Notes under the pieces: model-generated
Seen by the model: the letters and a program-made list of their open reading frames with translations, nothing else
Databases searched by the model: none
What the model was told of the DNA's origin: nothing
Shown: piece by piece, positions 20,599 through 32,370 of the stretch
How the letters are laid out: each line of letters starts with the position of its first letter
How positions within the stretch are numbered: position 1 is the stretch's first letter
Source of the DNA: Gaertneriomyces semiglobifer
Lineage: Eukaryota > Chytridiomycota > Chytridiomycetes > Spizellomycetales > Spizellomycetaceae
Length of the DNA: 64,000 bases
Assembly (NCBI GenBank): GCA_025558075.1
Contig: JAHLKF010000001.1
Span: 1,488,001-1,552,000, forward strand
Direction: 5' to 3'
Program-made: the position numbers and the translations under genes

Positions 20599-22092
20599 TC
20601 ATTTCTTGCCAAAAAAGCTTAACAAGCTCTTCTGTCCGGTCACTTTGCTCTTCTTCTTTCCACCTTTCTTCTCTGCTTTCGTTGACTCGTCTCCGACAAT
20701 CTTCCCTTCTCCCGTAGATACATCGTTATTGCCAGCCGGAACACTCGGTTTGGCCTTTTTCGCCAAGTGAAATGACGAGCTGGTTTCTGGTTCCGACTCT
20801 GAATACGACTCCCAGTCGGTATAGTCTTCCGTTCCTAAGACCGTCAATGATGTAAGTCCGCCATCTGTTTACCAGCAACGCCCGTCGGCAAAGGCATCAC
20901 GGCACTTACGCATATATTTCCCAACCTTCACATGTCGTGTCTTCTTTACTTTGCGTCGTTTTCTGACACGCCTTCGCTTTTCGCCAGTTTCGCTAGCCTT
21001 GACGTTATCTTCCTTTATGCCACCATCTACGTCAACAGGCACCCTTTGGGTTAATATATCCGCTTCATCCAAATCCATCACGTCAGAGTCCGCGAACTGG
21101 CTTTCTAATTGCGAGTCAAGCGTATCTACAACCGGCAATGTACTTGATTCAGGTGTGGCATCAACGTCTATTGGTGACGACGCCGGCGTCGCCTGGGAAT
21201 CGTCTTCGTCAAACATGGACTGTAGTTGGGCGCGCTGACTTTCAGCTTCCGAGGACGATTGCCGCGAACTAGACGCAGGCTTTCTCGCTGTTATAGATGG
21301 GGCAGAAGTGTTGCGTGCAGGTCGGGTTGAGGATGAACTCGATATCTTCGCTTCTGGAACGGGGGTTTCTGAAGGTTTCCCAGAACGAGGTGTTGATATC
21401 GGTGGAACGGTTTTTGAAGTTGCTGGTTTCTGCGGCGCACTCCGGTCTTTGCTTGTATAGGTATCGAAGAATGTTTTCTTATTTGCATCACTCACTGGTT
21501 GCCTAACAGCTTTGTCATTGCTCTTGGCGGTCGCGGGTGCCGTCTGCGGTTTGGGCACTTCTCGTGTGGTCAAAGGCTTAACCGCTGTAACGCTCGCAGA
21601 CTTAGCTCCATTCGTTCTCTGTCTGGTGACTACTCCCTCTTTTATGATCATCTTTTTCGGCCTTCCTGCCGCCGTGTTCTCAGGTCGACCCTCCAAGAAG
21701 AGCATGCCAACTTCCCGCCCGGCTTTGGCAACCCCATAGACATGTACGGAATATCGAACCACCTTTCCTCCTAGGCCATCCATAATTTTGTCGCCAGCAT
21801 GTACCTGTCCACTTCCCAGCTGTTGCTTCAACAATTCCCACCGGTCCGCATCCACCACGGTTCCCACGATCCCAACTTCAGACCATATCATCACAAAGTA
21901 CCACACAGAAATCCCATTATTAGTGGCACTTTGCCGCCGCGCATACTCCCATAATAGGCGCTTGGCGTTATTCGCATCGAGATCCAGCTCCTGTGCAACG
22001 GTTTTGAACGTCAACACGCGATGGTCGACATGAACAGCAGTGTTGATATGGGATATCGCGGCCTCCAAGTCCGGGGATTCCGTCGATGCCAT
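20599..22092 (-). CDS. POLD3: DNA polymerase delta subunit 3 (POLD3/Cdc27/Pol32)
   Basis: ATG at 22092. The N-terminal winged-helix domain that binds the B subunit reads AISHINTAVHVDHRVLTFKT, ELDLDANNAKRLLWEYARRQ and VHVYGVAKAGREVGMLFLEG. A long disordered Ser/Thr/Pro/Lys-rich middle follows. A short intron near 20849-20910 joins GKYM-RTEDYTDWESYSESEPE. The C-terminus GQKSLLSFFGKK is a canonical PCNA-interacting box (Q-x-x-L-x-x-F-F) followed directly by the stop at 20599. The protein is the processivity subunit of the replicative lagging-strand polymerase and is also used in translesion synthesis and break-induced replication. The length of roughly 470 residues is usual for the family. Confidence 0.93.
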
Positions 22093-22312
22093 TCTACCAG
22101 ACTAAATTAAACAACTGGCGGCAGGCGGTCCGTAGAAAAGTCTACCTAGTAGGTCTATGAGAAATATCTAAATGGTCCTGGTTTTTGCTTCGAGTTCGGA
22201 CATGCGCCAAGTGACAAAGTGACTTGCGAAGTGCACGCGTTTGTTTATCCTGCGAACAGGAACTGGCCTACAATTCTTAAGGTATAACCAATATGGAGGG
22301 GCTTGCGGCTAT

Positions 22313-25300
22313 CTATTTGCAAATGCGTTCTTCCCAAACCACTCTGCAATGACAGAGAACCGATCTTCAGAAGCCTCCAGCTGATGGATCATGTGTTGTT
22401 AGCAATGAACCTAATGATTAATCAAATCGGCAGGAGATTACCTTTTTTGCGAACACCTCATATTTCCCCCCAACCGCTTCCTGGCTTCTGATCAATTCTT
22501 TGACCATTCTGTATTCGGGAGCGCAGACTCTACATTCCTCTTCGTCGCCGACACATCTGGCGTGATACCCATGACGACACATGTAGTGCACACTCGGAAT
22601 ATCCAATGGCTGTTGGCATACTTCGCATTTGGTACTTTTGAACTCCAATGGTTTCGTTTTCAGATCCTCTAGCTCCTTCTTCATCTTCTTCGTTTCTTCG
22701 CGATATGAGGCTATCATTTTCTTACTTTCGGATATTGCTTGTTGCTCGGCGCTGACGCGCTTGCTAATGTACGAGCGAACCATACCAACGGTAATAGATG
22801 GGTTTCGTGAGAGTATTTGTATCACTTGTAGTGGAGGAAGCAGGTTCTTTTGGTCAATGCTGGTCAAGACCTGCTGGAGATACCGTTCCGTATCATCGGC
22901 TGGCGATTTCTCAGCAAAATAGCCCAACGCTTCCACCCAGAGGTTGGGATCTTTATTGCCATGCTCTTGGCAGGTCATCAGAATTTCCGCGTAGTCATCA
23001 GATCGCATATGTTGTCGGATCATGTCTTGGTAGAGTGACATGCGTTGGTATAGGTATAATGCGGCCTCCTGAAATTCATGCTGCTTGCAAAGCACCAGCG
23101 CCTGCTCGGTATCGTACGCTACATCCGGATTTCTCAGCAAGCTCATCGCTCGTTCCTTCCACTGTCGGTCCTGAATCTCGGTGGTTTCCGCGTCATCATC
23201 AGCAGACAACTGGCTTTTGTTCAGGTAAAGCTCCACGAGTGTAATGCATACAATCATCATACTTCTCCGCTCTGCCTCGCTGTCTCTCTGAAATGGAGAT
23301 GTGCGGACATCACTTTCCCGGCCCTTTCCAATAAGTACCACACCCCAACGCTTTTCGAGTATTCTTTCCAGAAATTTTACGCACCAGCTCGGTCTCCCTA
23401 CATAGAAGTGTATGAACTCTTCCGGCATCGCTGCGGTTTCTGGTTCCCCGTTCGCGTCTAGTACGACATCCGTGCAAAGGTCAACGAAGATATCCGTCAT
23501 TTCCCGCGGCACTTCTCCAGCAAGCGCATAGCCATGCTTTCTCAAGCACCTCACAGCTTCGATTTTGTCAAGCTTACTTAAAAAGGCAACAATATCATCA
23601 TACCGGTGGAGGTCGTCCACCTGAATCCTCAGGTACCATTCATGTTCTCCATATTCCTGGGCAAGCCATAAAGCCTGCTCCGCATACCCGCTCTGCCTGC
23701 AGACTCTGATGACAGTCTCCACATCGAATCGTCCCTTCTCATTCTTGATGAAACGGTCAAGCTTTTCACTATCACCAAGCTTTGTGTAGCAATTCAATAG
23801 CAAGGTCGTATGGTCTATGTTGGCAAGCTTGTGCTCGTGAAGTGCTTGCAAATAAGAAGTGAGATTGTGGATCCTTTGAGCGTCCAAGAACTTTCTGATG
23901 ACATATGACGGTTCGAGGTGACCAATTGTGCGCAGATACTGAGTCATAGCAGCATCGAACTCGGAGCGAGCGTAGAGGTGATCGCCGTATCGCTTATATA
24001 TTTCCATTAGCGTCCCTTGATCCCCGTCGGCGTGTTTTGTGTCTTCGCCGGGTACTAGAGTTGATTGCGATGCAAGGTTGATTGCCACATTGTACATATT
24101 TTTGCTGAATAGAATATCAAGTTTGGTGTCCATATCTTTTTCTTGCAAGCGATACATCTTCACCCAACAATCAGCGTACAATTGATGAAAAACTTAGCGA
24201 CTAAATGCATACCTTGCGATCATCCGTTATCACAAACAATTCTCCCCACTCTCCCTCCACAGCTTTGATTGCCCTACCGCGGTAGCCTTCCCCGAAAGTA
24301 CCAGAGAAAGCCACGAATTTGTTTTTCAAGTCGTATAGCGTAAGCACCGTTCCAGCCGGTGTTTCTGATATCGCATTGTCTGCGACAGGGCTTTGCTCGT
24401 TATCTGACAGGGAAGAGAACGCTGAAAGGTTGGCGCTTGCAATAGCTGAGGAATCTCTTGAAACAATGGCGAGGTACGTTCGAAAGAACGTTAGACGCGA
24501 TTTCTCGCCTATAGGTAAGCTGCGTCAGTGATCTTCAATGGGAGGCAACACTCGACATCATTAACCTACCCTCAATGATAAAGCATGGTCCTCGTCCATT
24601 AAGCGCATAGAAGTAGACTGCCTTCAAACGTCATGTGAGCATATTGTCCGCGGATCGCGATGATAGTCATTGTGGGATGAGCTTTGTACAGACCTCCTGT
24701 CGACCCACGACCAGCTCGTCGCCGGCATCTGCCCTCATCATTGCAACTGTTCCAACTTCTGCTCCCTGACTATCTATCGTCCTCTGCATGGACTCGCTTG
24801 AACATGGGGGGGCTCCGCCATCGCCAAAGACGTGAGCTTACCTGTACGTCTTTGTTACCCGTGTCCACAGTGAGAATCCTCACCAAGGTGACCACATACA
24901 GCATCGTTTGCTTTCCGTTCTCGTAGAAAGCGAGCCCTGAATGTTTGAGGTTATTAGCCGCACAATTCCAACGGTGTGCCGTTGTGCACAAAGGTACCCG
25001 TGATCATTTCACTCCCCTCCAGTAACACCTTTGTCTTGCTACTTCTTTCTCCTCCTCTTATCAGCAGCACAACTCCGTTTTCCAATCCCACAGCGATCTG
25101 CGTCAGGTTCTGCAACATGCTAACAGCCGTTACAGGGAACACTTTGCCTCCAACGGTGACTTCCACTTCTTTCACCAGCACCGGTTTCCCGCTGGCCTTA
25201 TCCATTTTATCCAGATTCCAGACTCTGAGCACCTCGCCTCCAGGTTCTTCGCCGACAGTAACTACAGCGTTCCGTTGCTTTGCGCATTGAAGATGCGTGA

Positions 25301-25572
25301 CCTTTGATTCATGTGCCTGAAACTGGTAAACGATTTCGAGAGATTGGGATAGCACGGTCACTTGGCCGGCCGAATCTCCAAGAAATAAATGAGACCGGCC
25401 GGATGAGGAGCATGTTACATCAAGATCCTGTTGGGAAGAGCTTTAGAGACGCTGTTGCTTCGCGAATGCTGAAAGTGCCTACCTGCAACCAAGTCGGAGG
25501 GTCCGACGAGTCTGGATTCGTTACTTCATGGGCTTCGAAGAATCCGAACTGCCGCCATTGAGTCCCTGACAT
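22313..25572 (-). CDS. VPS11: Vacuolar sorting protein VPS11 (Pep5), CORVET/HOPS core subunit
   Basis: Start MSGTQWRQFGFFEAHEVTNP at 25572. The N-terminal propeller includes HLFLGDSAGQVTVLSQSLEI, YQFQAHESKVTHLQCAKQRN and VFPVTAVSMLQNLTQIAVGL. The long exon 22418-24181 has the alpha-solenoid MYNVAINLASQSTLVPGEDT, YGDHLYARSEFDAAMTQYLR, LAQEYGEHEWYLRIQVDD and a coiled coil. A C-terminal RING-H2 finger follows: CEVCQQPLDI to MCRHGYHARCVGDEEECRVC. A last intron adds KLEASEDRFSVIAEWFGKN and NAFANR before the TAG at 22313; this tail is characteristic of VPS11. The protein is a scaffold of HOPS and CORVET tethers in endosome-vacuole fusion. At least four introns interrupt the N-terminal third (24181-25500). 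Confidence 0.94.
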
Positions 25573-25775
25573 CCTTTTTTTACTTTGGGGCTTCCAAATG
25601 CCGGTTTAGTTTCGATCTTGGCAGCACCGCGTGAGTGATACCTTCACCACATACGAAATGAACACCTGATATTAAGGAGGTAGCTTTGTTGTGGTAAAAC
25701 ACATAAGGGAGCAGTGGAGAGCATAAGTAGATTCGATAGATGGATGGTATATACGGCGGAGTGTAACTTATAAAG

Positions 25776-26622
25776 ATGGCAGGCAGCAAGTACACCTACG
25801 TTCGAGCCTTTGAGCAAGCGACAACCCTCCTACCCAACACCTTCCTGGTCGTTCGAATTGATGGCCATCACTTTACGCAGTTCACTGCGGCCCACCACTT
25901 TGAGAAACCCAATGATGGTCCCGGCTTAACCCTGATGAATGCTGCCGCCAAACATGTCATGAGTCTCTACCCGGATATCGTCCTGGCATACGGGCAATCA
26001 GACGAGTACAGTTTCATCTTCAAGCGAGATACAAAGTTATGGAAGCGACGAGAGATGAAGCTAGCGACCATGATGGGAAGTCAGTTTACAAGTGCGTACA
26101 TGGGTCTATGGCCCAAGGTAATGACAGGACGGGAGATGACAGAATGGCCGAGCTTTGATGCGAGAGTGGTGTGCTACCCAACAATGGAGAATCTGCGGGA
26201 TTACTTATGTTGGCGGCAAGCGGACTGTCACATCAATAACCTCGTAAGTACTCAACCTAGTTCGACCTCGCTCCTCCGTTGCTGATCCCATTCTCCTCTG
26301 AAAGTATAACACTGCATTCTGGGCACTTGTTCAAGACTCCAACAATCCACATACGACGACACAAGCTCAAAACGTTCTCAAAGATACCGACTCTGCACTC
26401 AAGAATGAGCTTCTGTTCAGCAAGTATAACATCAATTACGCCAAGCTGCCTGCCCAATATCGAAAGGGAAGCGTTCTTTACAGAAAACCCGTCGAGGTGA
26501 CTGAAACAACTAAAGAAGGAAAGGAGGTGGTACGCAAGCGTAAGGAAGTAGTACTTGAGCATTGCGATATCATCGGCGATGAATTTTGGAACGAACATCC
26601 TGGAGTCCTCGAGGGACAGTGA
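25776..26622 (+). CDS. THG1: tRNA-His guanylyltransferase Thg1
   Basis: MAGSKYTYVRAFEQATTLLP from 25776. Catalytic motifs are complete: VVRIDGHHFTQF holds the first metal-binding Asp, and AYGQSDEYSFIFKRDT the second Asp-Glu. MMGSQFTSAYMGLWPK, WPSFDARVVCYP, LCWRQADCHINNL and, across an intron (about 26241-26307), YNTAFWALV complete the HINNLYN block. The protein adds the extra G(-1) to the 5' end of tRNA-His by 3'-5' polymerisation, needed for histidyl-tRNA synthetase recognition. The C-terminus ELLFSKYNINYAKLPAQYRK to DEFWNEHPGVLEGQ is family-typical, with the stop at 26620-26622. Total length of about 260 residues is normal. Divergent from VPS11, 203 bp between starts. Confidence 0.96.
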
Positions 26623-26968
26623 ACTCTCAACGAAACCCCAAGCTCTCGATCGATACAGACCAGCACCATCCAACCACCGAAGACTGTAATTCCCTTTTAC
26701 CCTGCTACATATCATTATCATGTACATTATCCTTAATTATTCCAAAAAAGCGAAATACTCCTGCGTCTGCCCTTTCGACTTTTGTTATTTGGCACGGCGC
26801 GGGGGCTTTTCCCTGCGGTTGCGCGCACCTTTTAACTTTCACAGGAAGCTACTCAACTTTCAAACCACGACAAGAAACAGACTGAGATTATAAGTAAGGC
26901 AGCCCGGAAGAGGGCTGAGAGATCATTCCTGTAGTACTTATGGAAAAGGTCGTATTGTATTCGCAGCC
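26623..26968. other. intergenic between THG1 and the Rad60-like gene
   Basis: Tandem genes in the same direction. Must hold the THG1 terminator and the next promoter. No clear motif seen. Confidence 0.4.
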
Positions 26969-28526
26969 ATGGAAGCTATTCTCAATTCAGACGACGAAAT
27001 GGCACCCGTCGTCGCTTCACACCCACTCTCCCGTAAACGACCAGCATCAGAGCTGGAGCCTCTCCCAAACGTAAATTCAACCCCCATGTCCTTCCCAGAA
27101 GATGAAGACGAAGACCCATTTGCGCGACCAAATGTTAAACCGGCACCAAGACGACGACGACGACCTGGTAACCCACTTGCCCCACAAAACGTCGACTTCT
27201 TCAATCTCGCTGCGAAAACAACGATAGCAGACGATTTCTTTAATCTTAGTAGTAGCAAACAGGACAAAGTCAGAAATGACGGAATTCCCATTGGAAGTCA
27301 GACGAGGGAGGATTTTGCGGAATGCTTTTCACATTTGCCTGCGAAGCGTCGACGAAGAATCGCACAAACGCTAGCGACAGTTGCTCAAGTGGATTTTAAG
27401 CCAAAACCAGTTGCACCTGCAGTGTACGTTGTGCAAGCATTGTAGTTCAACTGAACGCCGCTCTTACGGTGCAAAATCATGTCTCTAGTATTAGCTTGGA
27501 CGACGAAGAGCCGCTGCAGGAACCTGAATCCAGCGTAGAACCGCCTTCCAGAGAGCTATCGCTTACTCCGCCTCCAGAGCTTCCGTGGAGAAGGTTCGCA
27601 GACATACCTACGGCCAGCTATTATTCACCACAGGATATGGCACCCCTCCATACGCCACTACCGTCACTTCCATTCACGATTCCACCTCCATCACCCACTC
27701 CCAAAACAGAACCATCGCCCTCATCCGTTCCCGCAGTACCGGTCCAGCCTAAAGGCAAGATCATCACCATTCTGCTTCAATTCATGTCCGTGGATCCACC
27801 TGTGAAGAAGAAATTTAGACTCCATACGGTAAGGCGGCCAGCTAAGTTGGAAAATTCGACCCAAAGCATGCTCTGATGTTGGTCATACCATATTTCTTTT
27901 TTCTGCAGACCGACTGCTTTGATGGGGCTTTCCGAGTATTTGCTGAACAGATCAAACATCCGCTGTCGAACCTAGTATTCACTTGCAACCACGTCACTCT
28001 ATTTCGATATGGCACACCGCTTTCTCTGAATATGGACAGTAAATGCATCGTCGGTAAGTCACACTTATGAATCCGCTATTTACTCATTATCGGCTTGGCT
28101 AACGGAAAGGCGTTTGTATTGTCCCTTGCTTCGACAGACGTTTACACAAAAGCCGACCACCGAAAACACCAAGAAGAGCTGGACCGAAAGCGTTTAGAGC
28201 TTCTTAACCCTACCATTGATTCTGAAATCTCCATTCTCGCGGAATCAACAACTACAGCATCAGCAGCAGGGACCACAGCCGCACCTCCAGCAGACATCAT
28301 CCGGCTTAAACTTCAGACGCCCAAGTCCGTTTACAAGCTTGCCGTGAAGAAGTCATGTACAGTAGCCGAACTGATTTCATCGTTTGGGAAATGCCATGAC
28401 GGCCCGTTGGATGAAGGGAGTGTAAGACTCTTGTTCGATGGTGAAACCCTGGAAAGGGATGGCAAATTAGAGGATACAGAGTTGGAGGATGGAGACACGG
28501 TTGAGGTCAGAGGTGGCGGGTCTTGA
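26969..28526 (+). CDS. Rad60/Esc2/NIP45-like protein with two SUMO-like domains
   Basis: Starts MEAILNSDDEMAPVVASHPL at 26969. An intron at about 27433-27501 (GT to CTCTAG) joins KPVAPAV to ISLDDEEPLQE. The disordered N-terminal half has acidic patches (EDEDEDPF) and a basic run PRRRRRPGN. The first SUMO-like domain is IITILLQFMSVDPPVKKKFR, DCFDGAFRVFAEQIKHP and VTLFRYGTPLSLNMDSKCIV. The second is DIIRLKLQTPKSVYKLAVKK, AELISSFGKCHDGPLDEGSV and RLLFDGETLERDGKLEDTEL, ending EDGDTVEVRGGGS. Two tandem SUMO-like domains with an acidic linker define the RENi family (Rad60, Esc2, NIP45), which bind Ubc9 and SUMO and act with Smc5/6 in replication repair. The Gly-Gly near the end resembles mature SUMO but is followed by only two residues. 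Confidence 0.85.
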
Positions 28527-28774
28527 GTATGATGAACGGGTTAGAACTATAATGGGTGGCGGATGTTACGGGGTAACATGCTTTTTAAGAGCAATCGAAG
28601 CGGAGATGTGCGTTATTAGTGCAACAGGCATTGGGGCAAATCAATGGAAGGAATACGTATTGTGAACTATCTACAAACTAACCTAAACAAAACTCACAGT
28701 CGGTCTCATAAATTATCTAGAATAAGTACATATTCGTAACCGGCTTCACCACTTCAATGTCGCTCTTACATCGT

Positions 28775-30340
28775 CTATCTGCAGTCGACTCGTGGACTGA
28801 CATAAAACCACCCTTCCCCACCTTCCTTTACCACCCATCCATTACTTCGTAGGGTCCTCCACACAGCGGGAAATAACCGCTTCACACCTCGTCGTGAATG
28901 ATTGCCCGCGCCCGTAATAATCTTTAAATCGCTCTTACGTTTCCCCTTGGCCAGGCTCCCATCCTTAGAGTTGAAATACGCTGGCACAGCCTCCAACACA
29001 TACTCGACGGCTTCCCTCACTGTCAAACCATGCAAATCCAGCACATCGTCATCTTTACAGCCCTTTCGATTTCGATGAATGGTCGCAAGCATGGCCAACC
29101 GATTGACCTGGTTGATTTCCTGTGTCATTTCGTGGCCGAGTGTGGCGTGATGGAACGCCGATGCTTTTCCGGCCAGTTTGCCCCGCTTGTACGCAGATGC
29201 AGCCACTTGGAAGATCTCTGCGCGTTGGGCGTGGAGAGCGGACGAGAGCTGGCGGTAGTAGGAGGGGTCTTTGAGGGTTGATGGATTGAATGAATCGTGG
29301 AGGTGGGTGGGGTGTTTATCGGATGTCCCAGTGTAACGAATTGAGGAGGATGTACGTGAGCCAACGAGCCGCAGAACGCGGGTTCCGGATGAGGGGGGAG
29401 ACGAGCCCGCTGAAGATCCCTGGGATTTCCCATTTCGCAATGATTTCGACGCATTTTCGTTCGACCACGGATTGGGGTGTTCGAGCAAGTACTCAGTGGC
29501 ATTTTCCAGACTTCCACGTTGTTTCAGCACATTGCGAAGAAGAGACAAATCCTTTTCCGGAAACAATTCACTCAAAGCTGCCAACGCCGCGTCTTTCCTA
29601 TCCATCTCTTTCACGCCAACCGGCGCGTTATAGCCACCTGCCGCCGAGTGCAGGCTCACCAGTAGATCCACAGCTTTCGATACATCTCCTCCGCAACTCT
29701 TCAACGTCGACACTACCGTGGCCCTTTCACAGCCCGGAAACATATCCCACACAGCCTGCACGTCATGTTCCGTTTCATCCGAAGCAACATCTAACAACCA
29801 GTCCCGCTTGGTGCTGCTTTCCTCACTTGTATCCGTTGACGACCCCACGCTCGAAATGGTGGACAGAGTGTCCTCCGCATAATCTCCTGTACTCAAGAGA
29901 TACTCGGTGGCTGCTTCGACCTTGCCATCACATTCTTGTAATGCCGCTGATAACGTCTCCTCAGATGATTCCGAAAACATGGTTTGCAGGAAAACGAGTG
30001 GAGATGGTAATGATTCATCCTTGACCGAGAGATTGGACCAGGCGTCTAGTACCGCCTCGTACGACTCTTCGTCCGTCCGGGATGTGTCGGTTGTCGCGGT
30101 CTTGATCATGGGTTGCGGCTCTCGCTGTTTCTCCCGCTCAAAAAGAACGTCCAATGCTCGGTCTCTGTCCCCATAACATTGATCCAAGACTCGTCTGAGC
30201 TCCGAAGATTCAATGTTTGGGAAGAGCTGTTCGAGTAGCCCGAGATGTATGGGAATGTACACTTCTTCAGTTCCCGGTGGGCGAGCGGTGGCGGTAGACG
30301 GTTTCCGCTTTACTTTCAATTTGCGAGGTTTGGAGTTCAA
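28775..30340 (-). CDS. CUE and SMR domain protein, Cue2-like no-go decay endonuclease
   Basis: The open frame begins with TTG (30338-30340), not ATG, so a short 5' exon must lie upstream. A candidate ATG GTA T at about 30420 can join by an intron ending TTCAG, giving MVSLNSKPRK, but its donor is weak. The protein opens with basic KPRKLKVKRKPS. Three or four CUE-like ubiquitin-binding helices follow: LEQLFPNIESSELRRVLDQC, LQTMFSESSEETLSAALQEC, VWDMFPGCERATVVSTLKSC and LSELFPEKDLSLLRNVLKQR. The C-terminus is an SMR domain with VLDLHGLTVREAVEYVLE and IITGAGNHSRRGVKRL, the Asp-x-His and Gly-x-Gly-x-His signatures of the nuclease. S. cerevisiae Cue2 and C. elegans NONU-1 cut mRNA at collided ribosomes. 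The same role is inferred here from the architecture. Confidence 0.88.
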   Translation of the reverse strand: MNSKPRKLKVKRKPSTATARPPGTEEVYIPIHLGLLEQLFPNIESSELRRVLDQCYGDRDRALDVLFEREKQREPQPMIKTATTDTSRTDEESYEAVLDAWSNLSVKDESLPSPLVFLQTMFSESSEETLSAALQECDGKVEAATEYLLSTGDYAEDTLSTISSVGSSTDTSEESSTKRDWLLDVASDETEHDVQAVWDMFPGCERATVVSTLKSCGGDVSKAVDLLVSLHSAAGGYNAPVGVKEMDRKDAALAALSELFPEKDLSLLRNVLKQRGSLENATEYLLEHPNPWSNENASKSLRNGKSQGSSAGSSPPSSGTRVLRLVGSRTSSSIRYTGTSDKHPTHLHDSFNPSTLKDPSYYRQLSSALHAQRAEIFQVAASAYKRGKLAGKASAFHHATLGHEMTQEINQVNRLAMLATIHRNRKGCKDDDVLDLHGLTVREAVEYVLEAVPAYFNSKDGSLAKGKRKSDLKIITGAGNHSRRGVKRLFPAVWRTLRSNGWVVKEGGEGWFYVSPRVDCR

Positions 30341-30705
30341 CGCTGAATACTTTATAATCCCTTGTAGTTAGTTATTTGCCAGAAGATGGGTTCGCATACA
30401 TGCAAAACGGACACATACCATTTCTTTAGTTTTTTGCTCTATATAATACTGTTCTTCGTTGCTCACTTGAAGCCCCCAGACTGCTCTTGTCGGTGGTGGT
30501 GGTCCTCTCGCCTGTTCATAATATATACACTTTCGCCGTTGTTCATTTCTTTCGTTGCTTCCAATTCCGGCGTTGGAAAGTGTCAAACAGTTTTGGCCAA
30601 AAACGCGAGCCATCGTTGACATCTTTCGAAAACGGCAACGAACATTGCAGGGCAAAGAAGATCTTGACGGCTTTCATTCAAGCAAGAACGGAGCACTGAA
30701 TCAGG
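30341..30705. promoter_or_regulatory. divergent region between the Cue2-like gene and CSN2
   Basis: Holds the unresolved 5' exon of the minus-strand gene and the promoter of CSN2. The stretch TATATAATACT/AGTATTATATA near 30440-30450 is AT-rich and could serve as a TATA element for either side. Confidence 0.35.
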
Positions 30706-32370
30706 ATGTCTGATGACGACGATTTCATGGTGAGCCATCCCTTTGTTGCGGCCTGTTTTCCTTTTTTCCAAAGCATGATTTACTGACTGTTACAACCCTT
30801 TTGCAAAGCACGATGATGACGACGACGAGGAGGAATACGACTTTGACTATGAAGATGACGACGACGAAGAACCCGACGTCGGACTTGAGAACAGATACTA
30901 CAATGCGAAAGGTGAACTTAATCAAACTACCTATCGTCAGAAGCAGTATCAAGAGTGTTAACTGGGCGATCCATTGTACAAACAGGCCACAAGGATGACG
31001 ATCCGGACACCGCCATCACCGAATTTCAGAGTGTTGTTGAGAGCGAAGAACCAAAGGGAGAATGGTACGCGCATTGCCAGCAGCTACTTCCCGCTTTCTA
31101 CCTATCTACTTACACAGGCATCCCGTCCTCCTTTCCGTCTCCTAGGGGATTCAAAGCTCTAAAGCAGATTGTCAAACTCTCCTTCAAACTAGGCAACCAC
31201 CCGCTCACACTCTCATCCTACGGACAACTGCTCACATATGTCCGCACATCCGTCACACGAAACTACAGCGAAAAAAGCATCAACAACATCCTCGACTACG
31301 TCTCCACATCCTCCGACATGGAATTCCTCGAAGAATTCTACTCACTCACATTGCAAGCTCTCGAAGAAGCCCGGAACGAACGTCTCTGGACAAAAACCAA
31401 CCTTAAACTCGCACGGGTCTGGCTCGACCGTCGCGAATTCGCCCGGTTCAAAAAGATCCTTCGAGCATTGCACGCATCCCTCCCATCCTCCTCGGACGAA
31501 AAAAAGGGCACGCTCCTCCTCGACATCCTCGCCCTCGAAATCCAAATGCACACACTCACATCATCCACGAAAAAACTCCAATCGTTATACCACCAATCCC
31601 TCACCATCAAATCCGCCATCCCCCACCCGCGCACCATGGGCATCATCCGCGAATGCGGCGGGAAAATGCACATGCAAGCCCAAGACTGGTCCGCCGCCCA
31701 ACTCGATTTCTTCGAAGCTTTCAAAAACTACGATGAAGCAGGTGACCCGCAACGCCTACAATGTCTCAAATACCTCGTCCTCGCAAACATGTTGAGCGAA
31801 AGCACCATCAACCCGTTCGACTCACAAGAAACTAAACCCTACAAAAGCGATCCCCAGATTGAAGCCATCATGAACATGGTCATGGCCTATCAACGTCGGG
31901 AACTCCATGAAGTCGAACGTATACTCCGGGTTCACAAAGATGCGATATTGGGAGACGAATTCATACGAGGATACATGGACGACGTCCTACGGAACATTCG
32001 AACACAGGTACTCATGGATTTGATAAGACCATACACGAGGATCGAACTCTCCTTCGTCGCAAAGGTACATTCACCCAAAAAAAAACGCGTCACACAATCT
32101 TTTTCTGAATTAACACACTTTTTTTCTTTAAACCAGCAACTGAACATCTCCCCCTCCCAAGTCGAATCCCTTCTCATCTCTCTCATCCTCGATAAAAAGA
32201 TCGACGGCAGAATCGACCAAGTGAACGGCCGGCTAGAACTCGACAAGACGAAACACGCGTCGGACGTCAATGCGGCGGATAATGCCGTGAATTTTGACGA
32301 AGCTCTGGAGAAATGGTCGGAGAATTTACGAGGGTTGCTTGGGGCCGTGGTGAGCAAGGTCGCCGCCTGA
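30706..32370 (+). CDS. CSN2: COP9 signalosome subunit 2 (CSN2)
   Basis: Begins MSDDDDFM at 30706, then after an intron an acidic run HDDDDDEEEYDFDYE and LENRYYNAK. Next exons give GHKDDDPDTAITEFQSVVES and EEPKGEW-GFKALKQIVKLS (intron about 31065-31142). Family blocks are near-identical to other eukaryotes: VTRNYSEKSINNILDYVSTS, IKSAIPHPRTMGIIRECGGK, DFFEAFKNYDEAGDPQRLQC, LKYLVLANMLSESTINPFDS. The PCI domain includes NIRTQVLMDLIRPYTRIELS and KIDGRIDQVNGRLELDK. CSN2 holds the cullin C-terminal domain in the COP9 deneddylase. The intron at 32065-32136 is 72 nt, a multiple of three without a stop, so the open frame runs through it; the conserved protein joins SFVAK to QLNISPS. Stop at 32370. Confidence 0.96.

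Noticed and set aside
31238..31795. 185-codon + strand frame and 128-codon minus frame inside CSN2
   Set aside because: CSN2 itself is unmistakable in the other frame; these are composition shadows.
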